Source: Paludisphaera soli (GTDB lineage Bacteria > Planctomycetota > Planctomycetia > Isosphaerales > Isosphaeraceae). From it: DNA of 64,000 bases. The DNA lies in contig NZ_JAALJI010000002.1 in NCBI RefSeq assembly GCF_011064595.1, positions 434,001 through 498,000 of the forward strand, given 5' to 3'. The notes beneath the pieces were generated by a model that worked only from the letters and a program-made list of their open reading frames with translations, was not told the origin of the DNA and made no database searches. Positions 45,301 to 55,367 of this stretch are shown in pieces (position 1 is the stretch's first letter; the number at the start of each line of letters is the position of its first letter). Position numbers and translations under genes: made by a program.

Positions 45301-45337
45301 CGGGCCCACCTAGGGCCGACCGGGCCCATCTAGGGCC
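45301..45337 (+). repeat. Tandem palindromic repeat in the 5' leader of the RRM gene
   Basis: Two 17-bp units on a 20-bp period: CGGGCCCACCTAGGGCC (45301-45317) and CGGGCCCATCTAGGGCC (45321-45337). They differ at one base. Each can form a GGGCCC-5 nt-GGGCCC hairpin (the second extends to 45338). They lie 60-100 nt before the start codon. Confidence 0.72.
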
Positions 45338-45397
45338 CACCTTCCTTCTCGACCCGGGGAGCACCATGCGGGTCGAAACTTCGCCTCGGAGCTGATC

Positions 45398-45754
45398 TTG
45401 TCCAGAAAGCTTTATGTCGGGAACCTGACCTACAACATCACCTCCACCGACCTGGAGGAGCTGTTCACGCCCTACGGGACCGTGCAGAGCGCCCAGGTCG
45501 TCGTCGACCGGGACACCAACCGCTCGAAGGGCTTCGGGTTCGTCGAGATGGGTTCGGACGCGGAAGCGCAGGCCGCGATCCAGGCCCTCAACGGCCACAA
45601 CTACGACGGTCGCAACCTGACCGTCAACGAGGCCAAGCCTCGTGAGCCCCGCACCGGCGGCGGCGGCGGCTACGGCGGCGGTGGCGGCGGCGGCTACGGC
45701 GGTGGCGGCGGCGGCGGCGGCTACGGTGGCGGCGGCGGCGGTCGCCGTTATTGA
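45398..45754 (+). CDS. Glycine-rich RNA-binding protein with one RRM
   Basis: A TTG start at 45398 gives 118 aa. The RRM fills residues 1-80: RNP2 LYVGNL (5-10), RNP1 KGFGFVEM (44-51). The C-terminus is a Gly/Tyr low-complexity tail (G-rich runs around single tyrosines, ending RRY). Such bacterial RRM proteins are small, single-domain RNA chaperones, often cold-induced in cyanobacteria and planctomycetes; regulation here is unknown. A roughly 175-nt leader with tandem palindromes precedes it, reminiscent of structured leaders of cold-shock genes. Confidence 0.94.
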   Translation: MSRKLYVGNLTYNITSTDLEELFTPYGTVQSAQVVVDRDTNRSKGFGFVEMGSDAEAQAAIQALNGHNYDGRNLTVNEAKPREPRTGGGGGYGGGGGGGYGGGGGGGGYGGGGGGRRY

Positions 45755-45996
45755 TTCGCCCGATCGAAGGGCGCGGCAGGGGCGCGACGCCAGGCCCCCC
45801 GCCCTTCGATGAAATCCCCCTCTCCCGCGTCCTCGTCGGCGACGGTTCCGACAGGCACCGGGATGCGGTCCTCCTCCCGGACTATTCCGGGCGATCCGCG
45901 TTCGAGCCCGGCTGGTCCCCCCTCGCGGGGGACCTCCCGCGTCGAGGATCGGGGCCTCGTGCATCGAACCCGGCCGTCGACCAGGAAGGCCTTTCG

Positions 45997-46275
45997 ATGA
46001 ATAGTTATCCGGCGGACGCCGCGCGGATCCGAGACGTCGAGCGCGGCCTGAGCTGCGCCGCGACCGTTCCTTCGCCGGCCGAGGGGTCCCTCGCAGCAGG
46101 CGACAGCGTCGTCTTCGCCCTCGCGGACTCGCGGCCGGGCGAAGAGCCATCCTACACCAAGGGCGGCGATTCGATCCGCGTCCTCCTGACCGGAGTCGCC
46201 GATCTCGGAGAGGTCGATCCCCGCACCGGTCGGGCGCTCGTCCGACTCGCCTGGAATCCGCCCGGGGGCGCCTGA
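45997..46275 (+). CDS. Small protein of unknown function
   Basis: ATG at 45997 is preceded by a good SD (AGGAAGG, 9 nt). The 92-aa product has no signal peptide; it is acidic and rich in short beta-like stretches (VVFALADSRPGEEPSYTKGG; SIRVLLTGVADLGEVDPRTG). The open frame continues upstream to 45751, but that region has no RBS and low complexity. No named family is recognised. A mismatch-containing hairpin 46300-46324 follows its stop. Confidence 0.68.
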   Translation: MNSYPADAARIRDVERGLSCAATVPSPAEGSLAAGDSVVFALADSRPGEEPSYTKGGDSIRVLLTGVADLGEVDPRTGRALVRLAWNPPGGA

Positions 46276-46299
46276 CCGAAGCCCCCTTTCGCGCCGAGC

Positions 46300-46324
46300 G
46301 CCCGACCGCGTCCCGCGATCGGGC
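46300..46324 (+). terminator. Candidate terminator hairpin
   Basis: GCCCGACCGCG (46300-46310), TCC loop and CGCGATCGGGC (46314-46324): an 11-bp stem with one mismatch, 25 nt after the stop at 46275. No T-run follows. Confidence 0.45.
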
Positions 46325-46419
46325 CCGGGCCCCTCTCGGCCCCAGTGCCTGACGCCCATCCGGGCGACCGGAACCCCACGTTCCCCCCCGGAACCGCCCT
46401 ACCCTTCTGAGGAGGCACC

Positions 46420-46599
46420 ATGTCGACAAGGCACTATCACACCCCGCTGCCGTCCGCTTCCGGGCGGGCCCAATGCCCCGTCTGCCACAAGGCGGTCTAC
46501 TCCCTGGCGGGAATCCATCCTCAGTGCGCCGTGAGGCAGTCCGACCCTCCGCGACCCAAGGTTAAGCCGAACGCCGCCGTCCCGCTCGTGGAAGCCTGA
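46420..46599 (+). CDS. 59-aa putative zinc-ribbon protein
   Basis: Translated by hand. It starts with ATG at 46420 behind a strong SD (GAGGAGG, 5 nt). The product, MSTRHYHTPLPSASG..., contains QCPVCHKAVYSLAGIHPQCA, an arrangement C-P-V-C-H ... H-x2-C like a small zinc ribbon. The rest is Pro/Lys-rich and ends VPLVEA. There is no signal peptide, so its CXXCH is not expected to carry heme c. Function unknown; it stands 144 bp after the 92-aa gene and 306 bp before the next gene. Confidence 0.72.
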   Translation: MSTRHYHTPLPSASGRAQCPVCHKAVYSLAGIHPQCAVRQSDPPRPKVKPNAAVPLVEA

Positions 46600-46832
46600 C
46601 CTCGGGTCGAGCCCTCGCGCCCTGTCATCGGGCAGGACGCCCCTCCTACCCCCGCCCCCGTCGGGAGTTCCGGCCGGCGTCTGGCCCGTGCGCGCCTTAT
46701 TCGACCCCGTCCCTCGCCCTCGGGGGCCGATCCTTCAGGGAGAGGCTCGCCGACGGGCCCCTTCGCGCGTAGGATGAGAAGACAGCGGGTGTCTGACAGG
46801 CGTCGGAATCGGGCCGGACTCCCGCTGGCCCC

Positions 46833-46861
46833 TGTCCTCGCCGGGCGATCGCGCCTAGCAT
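46833..46861 (+). promoter_or_regulatory. Weak candidate promoter for the ABC cassette
   Basis: TGTCCT (46833-46838), 17-bp spacer and TAGCAT (46856-46861), 45 bp before the start at 46906. The -35 is a poor match. The remaining gap 46600-46832 shows no gene. Confidence 0.3.
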
Positions 46862-46905
46862 GGACATTGGGTCCAGGTCTTCCAAGCAACTAGGGGTCGG
46901 ACGCG

Positions 46906-47792
46906 ATGCCCCCACGGCTGGTCTCGGTGGCCATTCTGGTCTACTGGTCGATCGCGGCGTTCTTCCTGCTCAAGTGGGAGGTCCTGCCGGAACTGAGCCT
47001 CGGTTATCCCCCCGACCTGCGGTCGATCGCCTCGGCGGCGGGGGGGGAGTCCGGCCCGGTCTCCTGGTCGATCGACGTGATCGACGATCCCCAGCATCCC
47101 GAGATCCGCCGCAACGTCGGCCAGGCGACGACCGAGTCGAAGCGGCTCCCCACGGGGGGGTACGAGCTGACGAGCAAGGTCGCGTTCGACGCCGGCGAGC
47201 TGCTCAAGCGGACCCCGCTGGCCAGCAGCCAGGGCGTGCGCCTGACGATCGACGGCGACTACCGGGTGGACCCTCGCGGGGACCTCAAGTGGTTCACCAT
47301 GAAGGTGAAAGGGCCCGGCGCGGGGGACGACCTGTTCCGGGTCGAGGGGAAGGTGCAGGACGGCCGGATGGACGTCAAGGCGAAGGGGATCGCCTCGGTG
47401 CTCGGCCTCCAGCGGAGCTTCCCCTACCAGTCCCGGAGCGTGGTGTACGACGCCCTCCGGCCGCTCGACCGCCTGCCCGGCCTGCAGGTCGGCCAGCGCT
47501 GGGACATGCAGGTGGTCAACCCGCTGTCCGGCGCGGTGGAGACGGCCCGCGTGGAGGTCATGCGGCGGACCTTCATCGACTGGAACGGCGAGGCCGTCAG
47601 CGCCTTCGAGGTCGAGCAGCGCGCCGGGCCGATCGTCACGATGACCTGGGTCCGGGTGGATGGCGCGATCCTCCGCCAGCAGGTCCCCCTGCCGTTCGTG
47701 AACATGATGCTGGAGCGGCTGCCGCCGGGCGATCCGCCGAGGCCGCCGGCCGAGGTCGAGCGGGGCCGGAGCGGGAACGGGGAGGAGGGCTC

Positions 47793-47796
<4 letters not shown>
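46906..47796 (+). CDS. Membrane-anchored protein of unknown function, first gene of an ABC cassette
   Basis: The 296-aa product has one N-terminal membrane helix (LVSVAILVYWSIAAFFLL) and a large, beta-rich extracytoplasmic domain (YELTSKVAFDAGELLK; VRLTIDGDYRVDPRGDLKWF; GLQVGQRWDMQVVNPLSG). Alternating strands with periodic hydrophobics suggest a lipid- or sugar-binding barrel-like domain of the DUF3108/LolB-like kind, but I cannot confirm a family. Its stop overlaps the ABC ATPase start (ATGA), so it probably works with that exporter. Confidence 0.75.
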
Positions 47797-48556
<760 letters not shown>

Positions 48557-48560
<4 letters not shown>

Positions 48561-50335
48561 GCCTCGCCCTGCCGGAATCGCTCGTCGCCGCGCCCGTGGG
48601 GATCGAGGCTGACCGCACGGCCCGCGCCCTGCGATGGCTGCGCTGGCGGCAGTTCCGCAACGCGACCGGCGTGCTGGTGGCCGACTCGCGGCTGCGGATC
48701 TCGATGATCGTGTTCTGCAGCGGCGTGTTCTGGGCGGGGCTGTTCCTGCTCTTCCTGGGGAGCTTCCAGTTCATCGCGTCGTACGTCGACCTGGCGAACA
48801 CGATCGTCGAATACCTGTTCAGCATGTTCTTCCTGTCGCTCCTGGCGATGCTCCTGTTCTCGACGGGGATCATCGTCTACACGGCGCTCTTCCACTCGCG
48901 GGAGGCCGCGTACCTGCTGACCACCCCGGCGGCGACCGACCGGATCTTCGCCCACAAGTTCGCCGAGGCGGTCGGCTTCTCGTCGTGGGGTTTCTTCCTG
49001 TTGGGGAGCCCGCTGCTGGTGGCCTACGGGCTGACGATCAAGCCCGTCCCCGGCGGCGAGTCGGGGGCGCCCTGGGCGTACTACCCCCTGTTCCTCGTCT
49101 ACCTGCTGGTCTTCGTGATGATCCCGGCGAGCCTGGGGGCGATCGTGGCGATCGTCGTGGCGAACGTCTTCCCGAAGCGCGAGCGAACGGTGCTCGCGCT
49201 GGCGACGCTGGCGGCGGCGGGGGGCCTCTTCCTCATCGGCTACCGCCTCTGGACGACCCCGGGCGAGGCCCTGACGAGCGACTGGCTGGGTGGGCTCCTG
49301 AACCGCCTGGCCTTCTGCCAGAACCCCCTCTGGCCGAGCCGATGGATGTCGGCCGGGCTGCTGGCCTCCGCGAAGGGGGACTGGCGCGGGGCGGGCTACC
49401 ACCTGATGATCCTCTCGTCGCACGCCGGGCTGGCGTACCTGACCGCCGCCGTCCTGGCGCGCGACCTCTACCGCCGGGGCTACAGCCGGGTCCAGGGGAG
49501 CCGATCGAACCGCAAGCGGCTGGAGTTCCGGCTGATGGACGCCGCGTTCCACCGCCTCTTCTTCTTCCTGCCGTTCCCGATCCGGCTCCTGATCCTGAAG
49601 GACCTGCGGACCTTCCTGCGCGACCCGACGCAGTGGTCGCAGTTCCTGATCTTCTTCGGCCTGCTGGCGTTCTACTTCCTGAACATCCCCCGGCTGGGAT
49701 ACGGGGCGCAGAGCCCGTACTGGCGGAACCTCGTGAGCTTCCTCAACCTGTCGGTAACGGCCCTGATCCTGTCGACGTTCACCAGCCGGTTCATCTTCCC
49801 CCTGCTCTCGCTCGAAGGCCGGAACTTCTGGACCCTGGGGCTGCTGCCCCTGCGTCGCGACCAGATCCTCTGGGGCAAGTTCGCGTTCTCGGCGGGGATC
49901 TCGCTGATCTCGACCGAGTTCCTGGTGGTGCTCTCCGACCTGATGCTCCAGATGAACCCCTGGATGATCGTGCTGCACGTCGGGATGATCGCGGTGCTCT
50001 GCCTGGGCCTCTCGGGCATCAGCGTGGGCCTGGGCGCGCGGCTGCCGAACCTGCGCGAGAGCGACCCCTCGAAGATCGCCGCCGGCTTCGGCGGGACGTT
50101 CAACCTGCTGGTGAGCCTGGTCTTCATCTTCACGATCGTCACGGCCCTCGCCGTGCCGTGCCACCTCTACTTCGTGGGGCAGGACAACCCCGAGTCCGCG
50201 AGGATCATCCTCTCGCGCGGGGGGCTGCGGTTCTGGCTGACGACGGCCGTCGTCGCCAGCCTGATCGTGGGGGCGGCCGCGACGATCATCCCGCTCCGGA
50301 TCGGCATCAAGGCGTTCAACCGGATGGAATTCTGA
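48557..50335 (+). CDS. ABC-2-like transporter permease (large, about 12 TM)
   Basis: The 592-aa product starts in the ATGA overlap. Hydrophobic helices are distributed over the whole length (LRISMIVFCSGVFWAGLFLL; IIVYTALFHSREAAYLLTTP; ILKDLRTFLRDPTQWSQFLI). The segment SREAAYLLTTPAATDRIFAHK and KDLRTFLRDPTQW are typical of bacterial ABC-2 permeases related to DUF3526/putative ABC exporters with two fused halves. It partners the preceding ATPase. The exported substrate is unknown. Confidence 0.9.
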
Positions 50336-50429
50336 GGGGCCCGGCGCCTCCCTTGCTTCGTCCCCCCGGGTTACAATCGCGACGGTCGGGGCGTTCCCCG
50401 ATGTCCACGTCGCCCCGGGAGGACGCATC

Positions 50430-51806
50430 ATGAATCGCTCGTGGATGTTCGCGGCCGCCGCCCTGGTCGCGGTCGGGCCGATCCGGGCCCAGGACGCCCC
50501 GCAGCCGAAGCGCGGCGCCGTCGTCGTCGAAGGCGTGGTCCGCGGCGTCTTCCGCGACGTGAAGCCGGAACGACCCGAGCTGGTGGTCCAGATCGACGTC
50601 GCCCGCGCGGAACTCGGCCCTCAGGCCGCGGACTCCCGCCGCTCGGCCATCCCCGCGCCCGGCGATCCGGCCTACGTCCACGTCACCGCGAGCCCCCCGG
50701 CCGAAGGCTCCTCGATCCGGGCCTACCTCGCCCCCAGGCCCGGCGGCGGCTGGCAGGGCGCCTCGCCCGAGTGGTTCGAGCGACTCGACGACCCGAGGGG
50801 CCGCGGGGACGACCTCGACCCCGCCGCCCCGCCGCGCGGCCCCGCCTCGGGCAAGACGGTCCTCGGGCGGTTCGGCGTGAAGGCCGACCCGGTGGAGACC
50901 AGCGGCCGGCTGGTCCTGAAGATCACCGAGGTGCTCCCCGGGACGCCGGCCCAGAAGGCCGGCTTCGAGAAGGGGGACGTCGTCATCGGCGTGAACAAGT
51001 CCGGCTTCGCCAGCCTCCAGCAGTTCGCCGACCTGCTGTCGCAGGGCCCGCCCATGGCCGAGTTCGCCCTCCTCAACGTCCGCACCAACGAGCAGGCGAC
51101 CGTCGAGGTCGACGTCGCGGACATCATCAAGGACGGACCCCCTCGCCGACCCATGCCCTCGCCGACCGCCCCCTCTCCCGCCCCGACATCCCCGAAACGA
51201 TCGCTCGGCGCCGAATTGGAGCCCGTCCGACAGGGCCGCCGCCCCGGCCTCAAGGTGACCGCCGTCCTCCCCAACAGCCCGGCGCGGAAGGCCGGGTTCG
51301 AGGTGGGCGACGTGCTCGTGAGCGCCGGCGGCGATCCGCTGCCCGACGAGGCCTCGCTCCAGAAGGCCGTCGACAAGGCCGGCGATTCGCTCACCGTCGT
51401 CGTGCTCGACAGCCGCACGGGCAACGACGTGCCCGTCGAGGTGCCCCTCGGCCCCCCCTCGGCCGGGCCCAAACCCGCCCCTTCGCCGACTCCGACGCCG
51501 ACGCCCAGCCCCGAGCCGACGGCCCCCGGCGGCGGCGTGACCTCGCGGAGCTTCGGCCTGACGGTCAAGCCCGGCACGGCCGACCTGCTCCCGGTCGTGA
51601 AGGTGACGGCCGTCGCCCCCGGCAGCCCCGCCGCGAAGGCCGGCCTGGAGGTCGGCGACGCCATCGTCGGCGTGGACGACCGCGTCGTCTTCGCCCCCGA
51701 CCTGTTCGAAGAAGCCCTGAAGTCCGTCGGCCCCTCGTTCACCCTGACGGTGCTGGACGTCAAGTCCGGCAAGAAGACCCCGGTGAAGGTCGACCTGGGC
51801 CGCTGA
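50430..51806 (+). CDS. Exported protein with three PDZ domains
   Basis: The 458-aa product has a signal peptide (SWMFAAAALVAVGPIRAQ, residues 4-21). After a beta-rich N-terminal region there are three PDZ-like modules at about 150-230, 250-340 and 370-458. Each has the carboxylate-binding and GDVV-type motifs: VLPGTPAQKAGFEKGDVVIG, VLPNSPARKAGFEVGDVLVS and VAPGSPAAKAGLEVGDAIVG. Pro-rich linkers (including TPTPTPSPEP) separate them. No protease domain is present, so it probably is a periplasmic scaffold or adaptor. It lies 56 bp upstream of the kinase gene on the same strand. Confidence 0.9.
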   Translation: MNRSWMFAAAALVAVGPIRAQDAPQPKRGAVVVEGVVRGVFRDVKPERPELVVQIDVARAELGPQAADSRRSAIPAPGDPAYVHVTASPPAEGSSIRAYLAPRPGGGWQGASPEWFERLDDPRGRGDDLDPAAPPRGPASGKTVLGRFGVKADPVETSGRLVLKITEVLPGTPAQKAGFEKGDVVIGVNKSGFASLQQFADLLSQGPPMAEFALLNVRTNEQATVEVDVADIIKDGPPRRPMPSPTAPSPAPTSPKRSLGAELEPVRQGRRPGLKVTAVLPNSPARKAGFEVGDVLVSAGGDPLPDEASLQKAVDKAGDSLTVVVLDSRTGNDVPVEVPLGPPSAGPKPAPSPTPTPTPSPEPTAPGGGVTSRSFGLTVKPGTADLLPVVKVTAVAPGSPAAKAGLEVGDAIVGVDDRVVFAPDLFEEALKSVGPSFTLTVLDVKSGKKTPVKVDLGR

Positions 51807-51861
51807 ACCGGAAGGCCCGCGGCTCGCGGGATCGGTCGTCCAAACCGGGGAGAAGCACGGC

Positions 51862-54800
51862 TTGAGCGAGCAGAGCACCGAGTCGGGGAGCGACCCGGAG
51901 GACGGCGGCGACCGCGGGCCGCTCTCCGAGTGGCTGGCCCGCTACGACGAGGCGATGCGGAAGGGCGAGACTCCGCCCGAGCCCAGGCCCGAGGCGGCCG
52001 GGGTCGGGGGGGACGAACTCGATCGGTTTCGATCGTTCCTCGACCTGCTCGACCGGACGCTCAGGCCCCGGAAGGGTGCGCCGGCGACCGCCGGGGAATC
52101 GACCCTCGGGGATACGCCCGACGGCGGCCCCGCCGCGGCGAGCCCGGTCCCCCGGGCCATCGGCCGATTCCGGATCGAGGAGGAACTGGGCCGGGGCGGG
52201 TTCGGGATCGTCTTCCGGGCCTTCGATCCCGACATGGGGCGCTGGGTCGCGCTCAAGGTCCCGAAGGCCGACGCCCTGCTGAGCCCCAAGGCCCGCCGCC
52301 GGTTCCTCGGCGAGGCGCACGCGGCGGCCCAGCTCGACCACCCGAACCTCGTGCCGGTCTACGAGGCCGGCGAGGCGGGGTCGGTCTGCTACATCGCCTC
52401 GACCTATTGCGAGGGGCCGACGCTGCGGGCCTGGATCAACGACGGCCACGCGCCCGCCGAGCCGCGACGCGCCGCCCGGATGGTCCTGGCGATGGCCGGG
52501 GCGATCGAGCACATGCACGCCCGGGGCCTGCTGCACTGCGACCTGAAGCCCGGCAACGTGCTGCTGGAACGCCCCGCCGATCCGGCCGGCGAGGCCGACC
52601 CGAAGCCCCGCGTGACCGACTTCGGACTCGCCCGGCTGGCCGACGCCCCCGTCGGCGAGTCCACGGCGGCCCGCCCCTGGGGGACGCCCCCCTACATGGC
52701 CCCCGAGCAGATCGAGCAGCGCCGCGACGCCGTCGGCCCGCCGACCGACGTCTACGCCCTCGGGGGGATCCTCTACGAGCTGCTGACCGGCCGGCCTCCT
52801 CACCAGGGCAAGACCACCTGGGACCTGATGCGCGCCGTCGTCGCCGAGCCGCCGACGCCCCCCCGTCGACACCTCCGGTCGATCCCGCGCGACCTCGACG
52901 CGATCGCGATGAAGTGCCTGGAGAAACGTCCCGACCGCCGCTACCCGACCGCCGCCGCCCTGGCCGACGACCTGAAGCGCTACCTCGGCCGCCGCCCGAC
53001 CAAGGCCCGCCCCCTCGGCCGCCTTCGCCGCCTGGCACGCTGGGCGGCCCGAAACCCGACCGCGACCGCCGTGATCGCCATGAGCCTGGCGACCCTGGGC
53101 GTGAGCGTCGCCTACTCGCTCGCCCTGCGGCGGGCGAACGACGCGGTCGCGAAGGCCCTGGACAACGTCCAGACTGCCCTCGTGAAGGAGAAGGAGGCGA
53201 CCGAGCAGGCCAGGCACCGGAACTACGTCATGACCCTGGCCCTCGCCAACCAGGAGATGCGCGACGACCGATGGGCCCAGGCCCAGCGACGCCTCCGCGC
53301 GGCGGCCCCACGCCCCGGCTCGGGCGAGCCCGACGCCCGGGATTTCACCTGGCACTATCTGTGGCGGCAGTCCCGGCGCGATCGGACGACCCTCGACGAG
53401 CTGTTCCCGGGGGGCCCGAGCGAGCTTTCGACGGGACACGGCCTGCTGGTCGGCGTCGATTACGACGACAAGAAGGGGGGGATCTGGAGGATCACCCCCG
53501 GCGACGCCCCGGCCCTGGCGACGCCCCGCCCGGAGATGCGGTTCGAGCAGCCTCCGCCGATGCGGGGAGGGCTGTGGTACTGCCAGCTCTCCACGGACGG
53601 CCGGCGGGCCGTGATCTGCCGCAAGGTGGGCGACGCCTTCGTCAATTCGATCCTCGACCTGGAATCGGGCCGGCCGCTGACGGAGTTCGAGGGCCACCCG
53701 ATCCGGAATCGCCCCACGATCCTGTCGACCGAGCGGGGGCTGTTCGTCGCGGGCTCCACGGGCCCGCCGGGTCTTCAGATCGTCCGACGGGAGTTCGACC
53801 TGGACGGGCGTCGGATGCAGAGGCTGTCGCTCCCCGGCACCACCCGACACGCCCTCTCCCCCGACGGTCGGCGCATTGCGGCGACTCGATTCATCGAGGA
53901 GGTAGGAGACCTCGCCTCTCTGGAGATCTGGGACCTCCAGAGGGGCAGCCTCCTCGCGTCGCATCCGGCGGAGCCGATCTGCTCCTCGATCGCCGCGTCG
54001 CCCGCGCCCGAAGGGCTGCTGGCGACGGGGGGCCGGGACGGCACGGTCCAGCTTCGGGAATTCGCCGAGGGCTCCGTCGTGGCCACCCTGCCCGCGCCGC
54101 CCGGGAACGACGAGCATCAGGTCTATTCCCTGGCGTACTCCGAAGATGGGACGCTGCTGGCGGCCGGGTACAACCGCCGCGCGGTCCTGTGGGACGTCCG
54201 GGCCCGGAAGCCTTTCGCGACGCTCGAGGGGCTCGAAGGCCGGGTGGAAACGATCGCATTCCTGCAGGGGGCCGACGGGGACGTCGCCCTCGGCGCGGGG
54301 AGCGGCGAGGTCGTCATCTGGCACATGAGGCCGATCGAGGAATCGATGACGCCCGGCGGCCACGCCGACGAGGTCTGGGGGGTCGCCTACCTGGACGGCG
54401 GGCGGGCCCTCGCGACGGTCGGCGGGGACAACCTCCTCAAGCTCTGGGACCCCCGCTCCGGGAGGGAGATCAGAGCCATGAAAGGGCACGAATCGTGGCC
54501 GTCGTGCCTCGCCGCCGCCCCGAGTGAGCCCCTGCTGGCTTCGGGGGATTTCGACGGCAAGGTGCTGATCTGGGACGCCGAGGCGGGGGAGCTGCTCCGG
54601 GTCCTGGACGCCCATGAAGCACGCGTCTGGGCGGTGGCCTTCTCGCCCGACGGCCGCCGCCTCGCGACCGTCGGACGCGACCGAACCGTGCGGCTGTGGG
54701 ACGCGGCGACCTGGTCGCCGATCGCCGCGTTGAAGGGCCACGCGCGGGACGTCCGGGGGGTCGCCTTCTGCCCCGACGGCCGGAGGCTCGTCACATGCGG

Positions 54801-55239
54801 CGAGGACAAGGCCGTCATCGTCTGGGATGCGGAGACCGGGGCGCGGCTGCGAGAATGGGACGTCCCGAGCGACGCCACGAGCCTCGCCTTGTCGCCGGAT
54901 GGCCGGACGCTCGCTATAGGAGACGTTCGAGGCGTCCTCAGCCTGTGGGACGCCGAGTCCTGGGAGCCTCGCGCCCTCATCCCGCCCCTCCACCGCCGCG
55001 AGATCAGCGGCCTGTCCTTCAGCCCCGACGGCCGCGTCCTGGCCGTGGCGGGCCAGGACGGCCTCATCTCGCTGATCGACGTGCGGTCCGGGAACCTGAC
55101 CCTCAGGCTCGAAGGCCACGAGGGGGGCGTCAACGCCGCGGACTTCAGCCCCGACGGCCGGACGCTGGCCTCGGTCAGCCACGACAAGACCCTCCGGCTC
55201 TGGTGGGCGGGGCCGGCCGAGGCGGCACCCCCCGAATGA
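51862..55239 (+). CDS. Hanks-type Ser/Thr protein kinase fused to C-terminal WD40 repeats
   Basis: A TTG start at 51862 behind GGGGAGAAG gives 1125 aa. The kinase domain covers residues about 108-375: glycine loop ELGRGGFGIVF, invariant Lys132 in VALKVPK, catalytic loop HCDLKPGN (H225-C226-D227, so HRD's Arg is Cys), DFG at 253-255 and GTPPYMAPEQ. A membrane helix lies at about 398-418 (TAVIAMSLATLGVSVAYSLA). A helical spacer follows, then WD40 blades from about 590 to the end (GHADEVWGVAYLDGG; SPDGRRLATVGRDRTVRLWD). Kinase inside, propeller outside is the usual topology for such planctomycete receptors. The ligand is unknown. Confidence 0.95.
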   Translation: MSEQSTESGSDPEDGGDRGPLSEWLARYDEAMRKGETPPEPRPEAAGVGGDELDRFRSFLDLLDRTLRPRKGAPATAGESTLGDTPDGGPAAASPVPRAIGRFRIEEELGRGGFGIVFRAFDPDMGRWVALKVPKADALLSPKARRRFLGEAHAAAQLDHPNLVPVYEAGEAGSVCYIASTYCEGPTLRAWINDGHAPAEPRRAARMVLAMAGAIEHMHARGLLHCDLKPGNVLLERPADPAGEADPKPRVTDFGLARLADAPVGESTAARPWGTPPYMAPEQIEQRRDAVGPPTDVYALGGILYELLTGRPPHQGKTTWDLMRAVVAEPPTPPRRHLRSIPRDLDAIAMKCLEKRPDRRYPTAAALADDLKRYLGRRPTKARPLGRLRRLARWAARNPTATAVIAMSLATLGVSVAYSLALRRANDAVAKALDNVQTALVKEKEATEQARHRNYVMTLALANQEMRDDRWAQAQRRLRAAAPRPGSGEPDARDFTWHYLWRQSRRDRTTLDELFPGGPSELSTGHGLLVGVDYDDKKGGIWRITPGDAPALATPRPEMRFEQPPPMRGGLWYCQLSTDGRRAVICRKVGDAFVNSILDLESGRPLTEFEGHPIRNRPTILSTERGLFVAGSTGPPGLQIVRREFDLDGRRMQRLSLPGTTRHALSPDGRRIAATRFIEEVGDLASLEIWDLQRGSLLASHPAEPICSSIAASPAPEGLLATGGRDGTVQLREFAEGSVVATLPAPPGNDEHQVYSLAYSEDGTLLAAGYNRRAVLWDVRARKPFATLEGLEGRVETIAFLQGADGDVALGAGSGEVVIWHMRPIEESMTPGGHADEVWGVAYLDGGRALATVGGDNLLKLWDPRSGREIRAMKGHESWPSCLAAAPSEPLLASGDFDGKVLIWDAEAGELLRVLDAHEARVWAVAFSPDGRRLATVGRDRTVRLWDAATWSPIAALKGHARDVRGVAFCPDGRRLVTCGEDKAVIVWDAETGARLREWDVPSDATSLALSPDGRTLAIGDVRGVLSLWDAESWEPRALIPPLHRREISGLSFSPDGRVLAVAGQDGLISLIDVRSGNLTLRLEGHEGGVNAADFSPDGRTLASVSHDKTLRLWWAGPAEAAPPE

Positions 55240-55258
55240 ACCACCGCTCAGGATCGGC

Positions 55259-55286
55259 TTGCCGGGATCGGGAATCCGTCTACAAT
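55259..55286 (+). promoter_or_regulatory. Sigma70-like promoter of the mqnA operon
   Basis: TTGCCG (55259-55264), 16-bp spacer and TACAAT (55281-55286), 20 bp after the kinase stop and about 75 bp before mqnA. Confidence 0.62.
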
Positions 55287-55367
55287 TTCAATAAGGATTG
55301 AAAGAACGAAGGCGACGTCGATTTCGGTCGCCGTGGAATCAACGGCGGGAGGCCGCGAGGGGGGGCG

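Noticed and set aside
46420-46599. CPVCH in the 59-aa protein as a heme c site
   Set aside because: No signal peptide or membrane helix is present, and further His/Cys residues are spaced as in a zinc ribbon.
50354-50377. TTGCTT and TACAAT as a promoter for the PDZ gene
   Set aside because: The spacer is only 12 bp, too short for sigma70-type recognition. The -10-like TACAAT alone is not enough.
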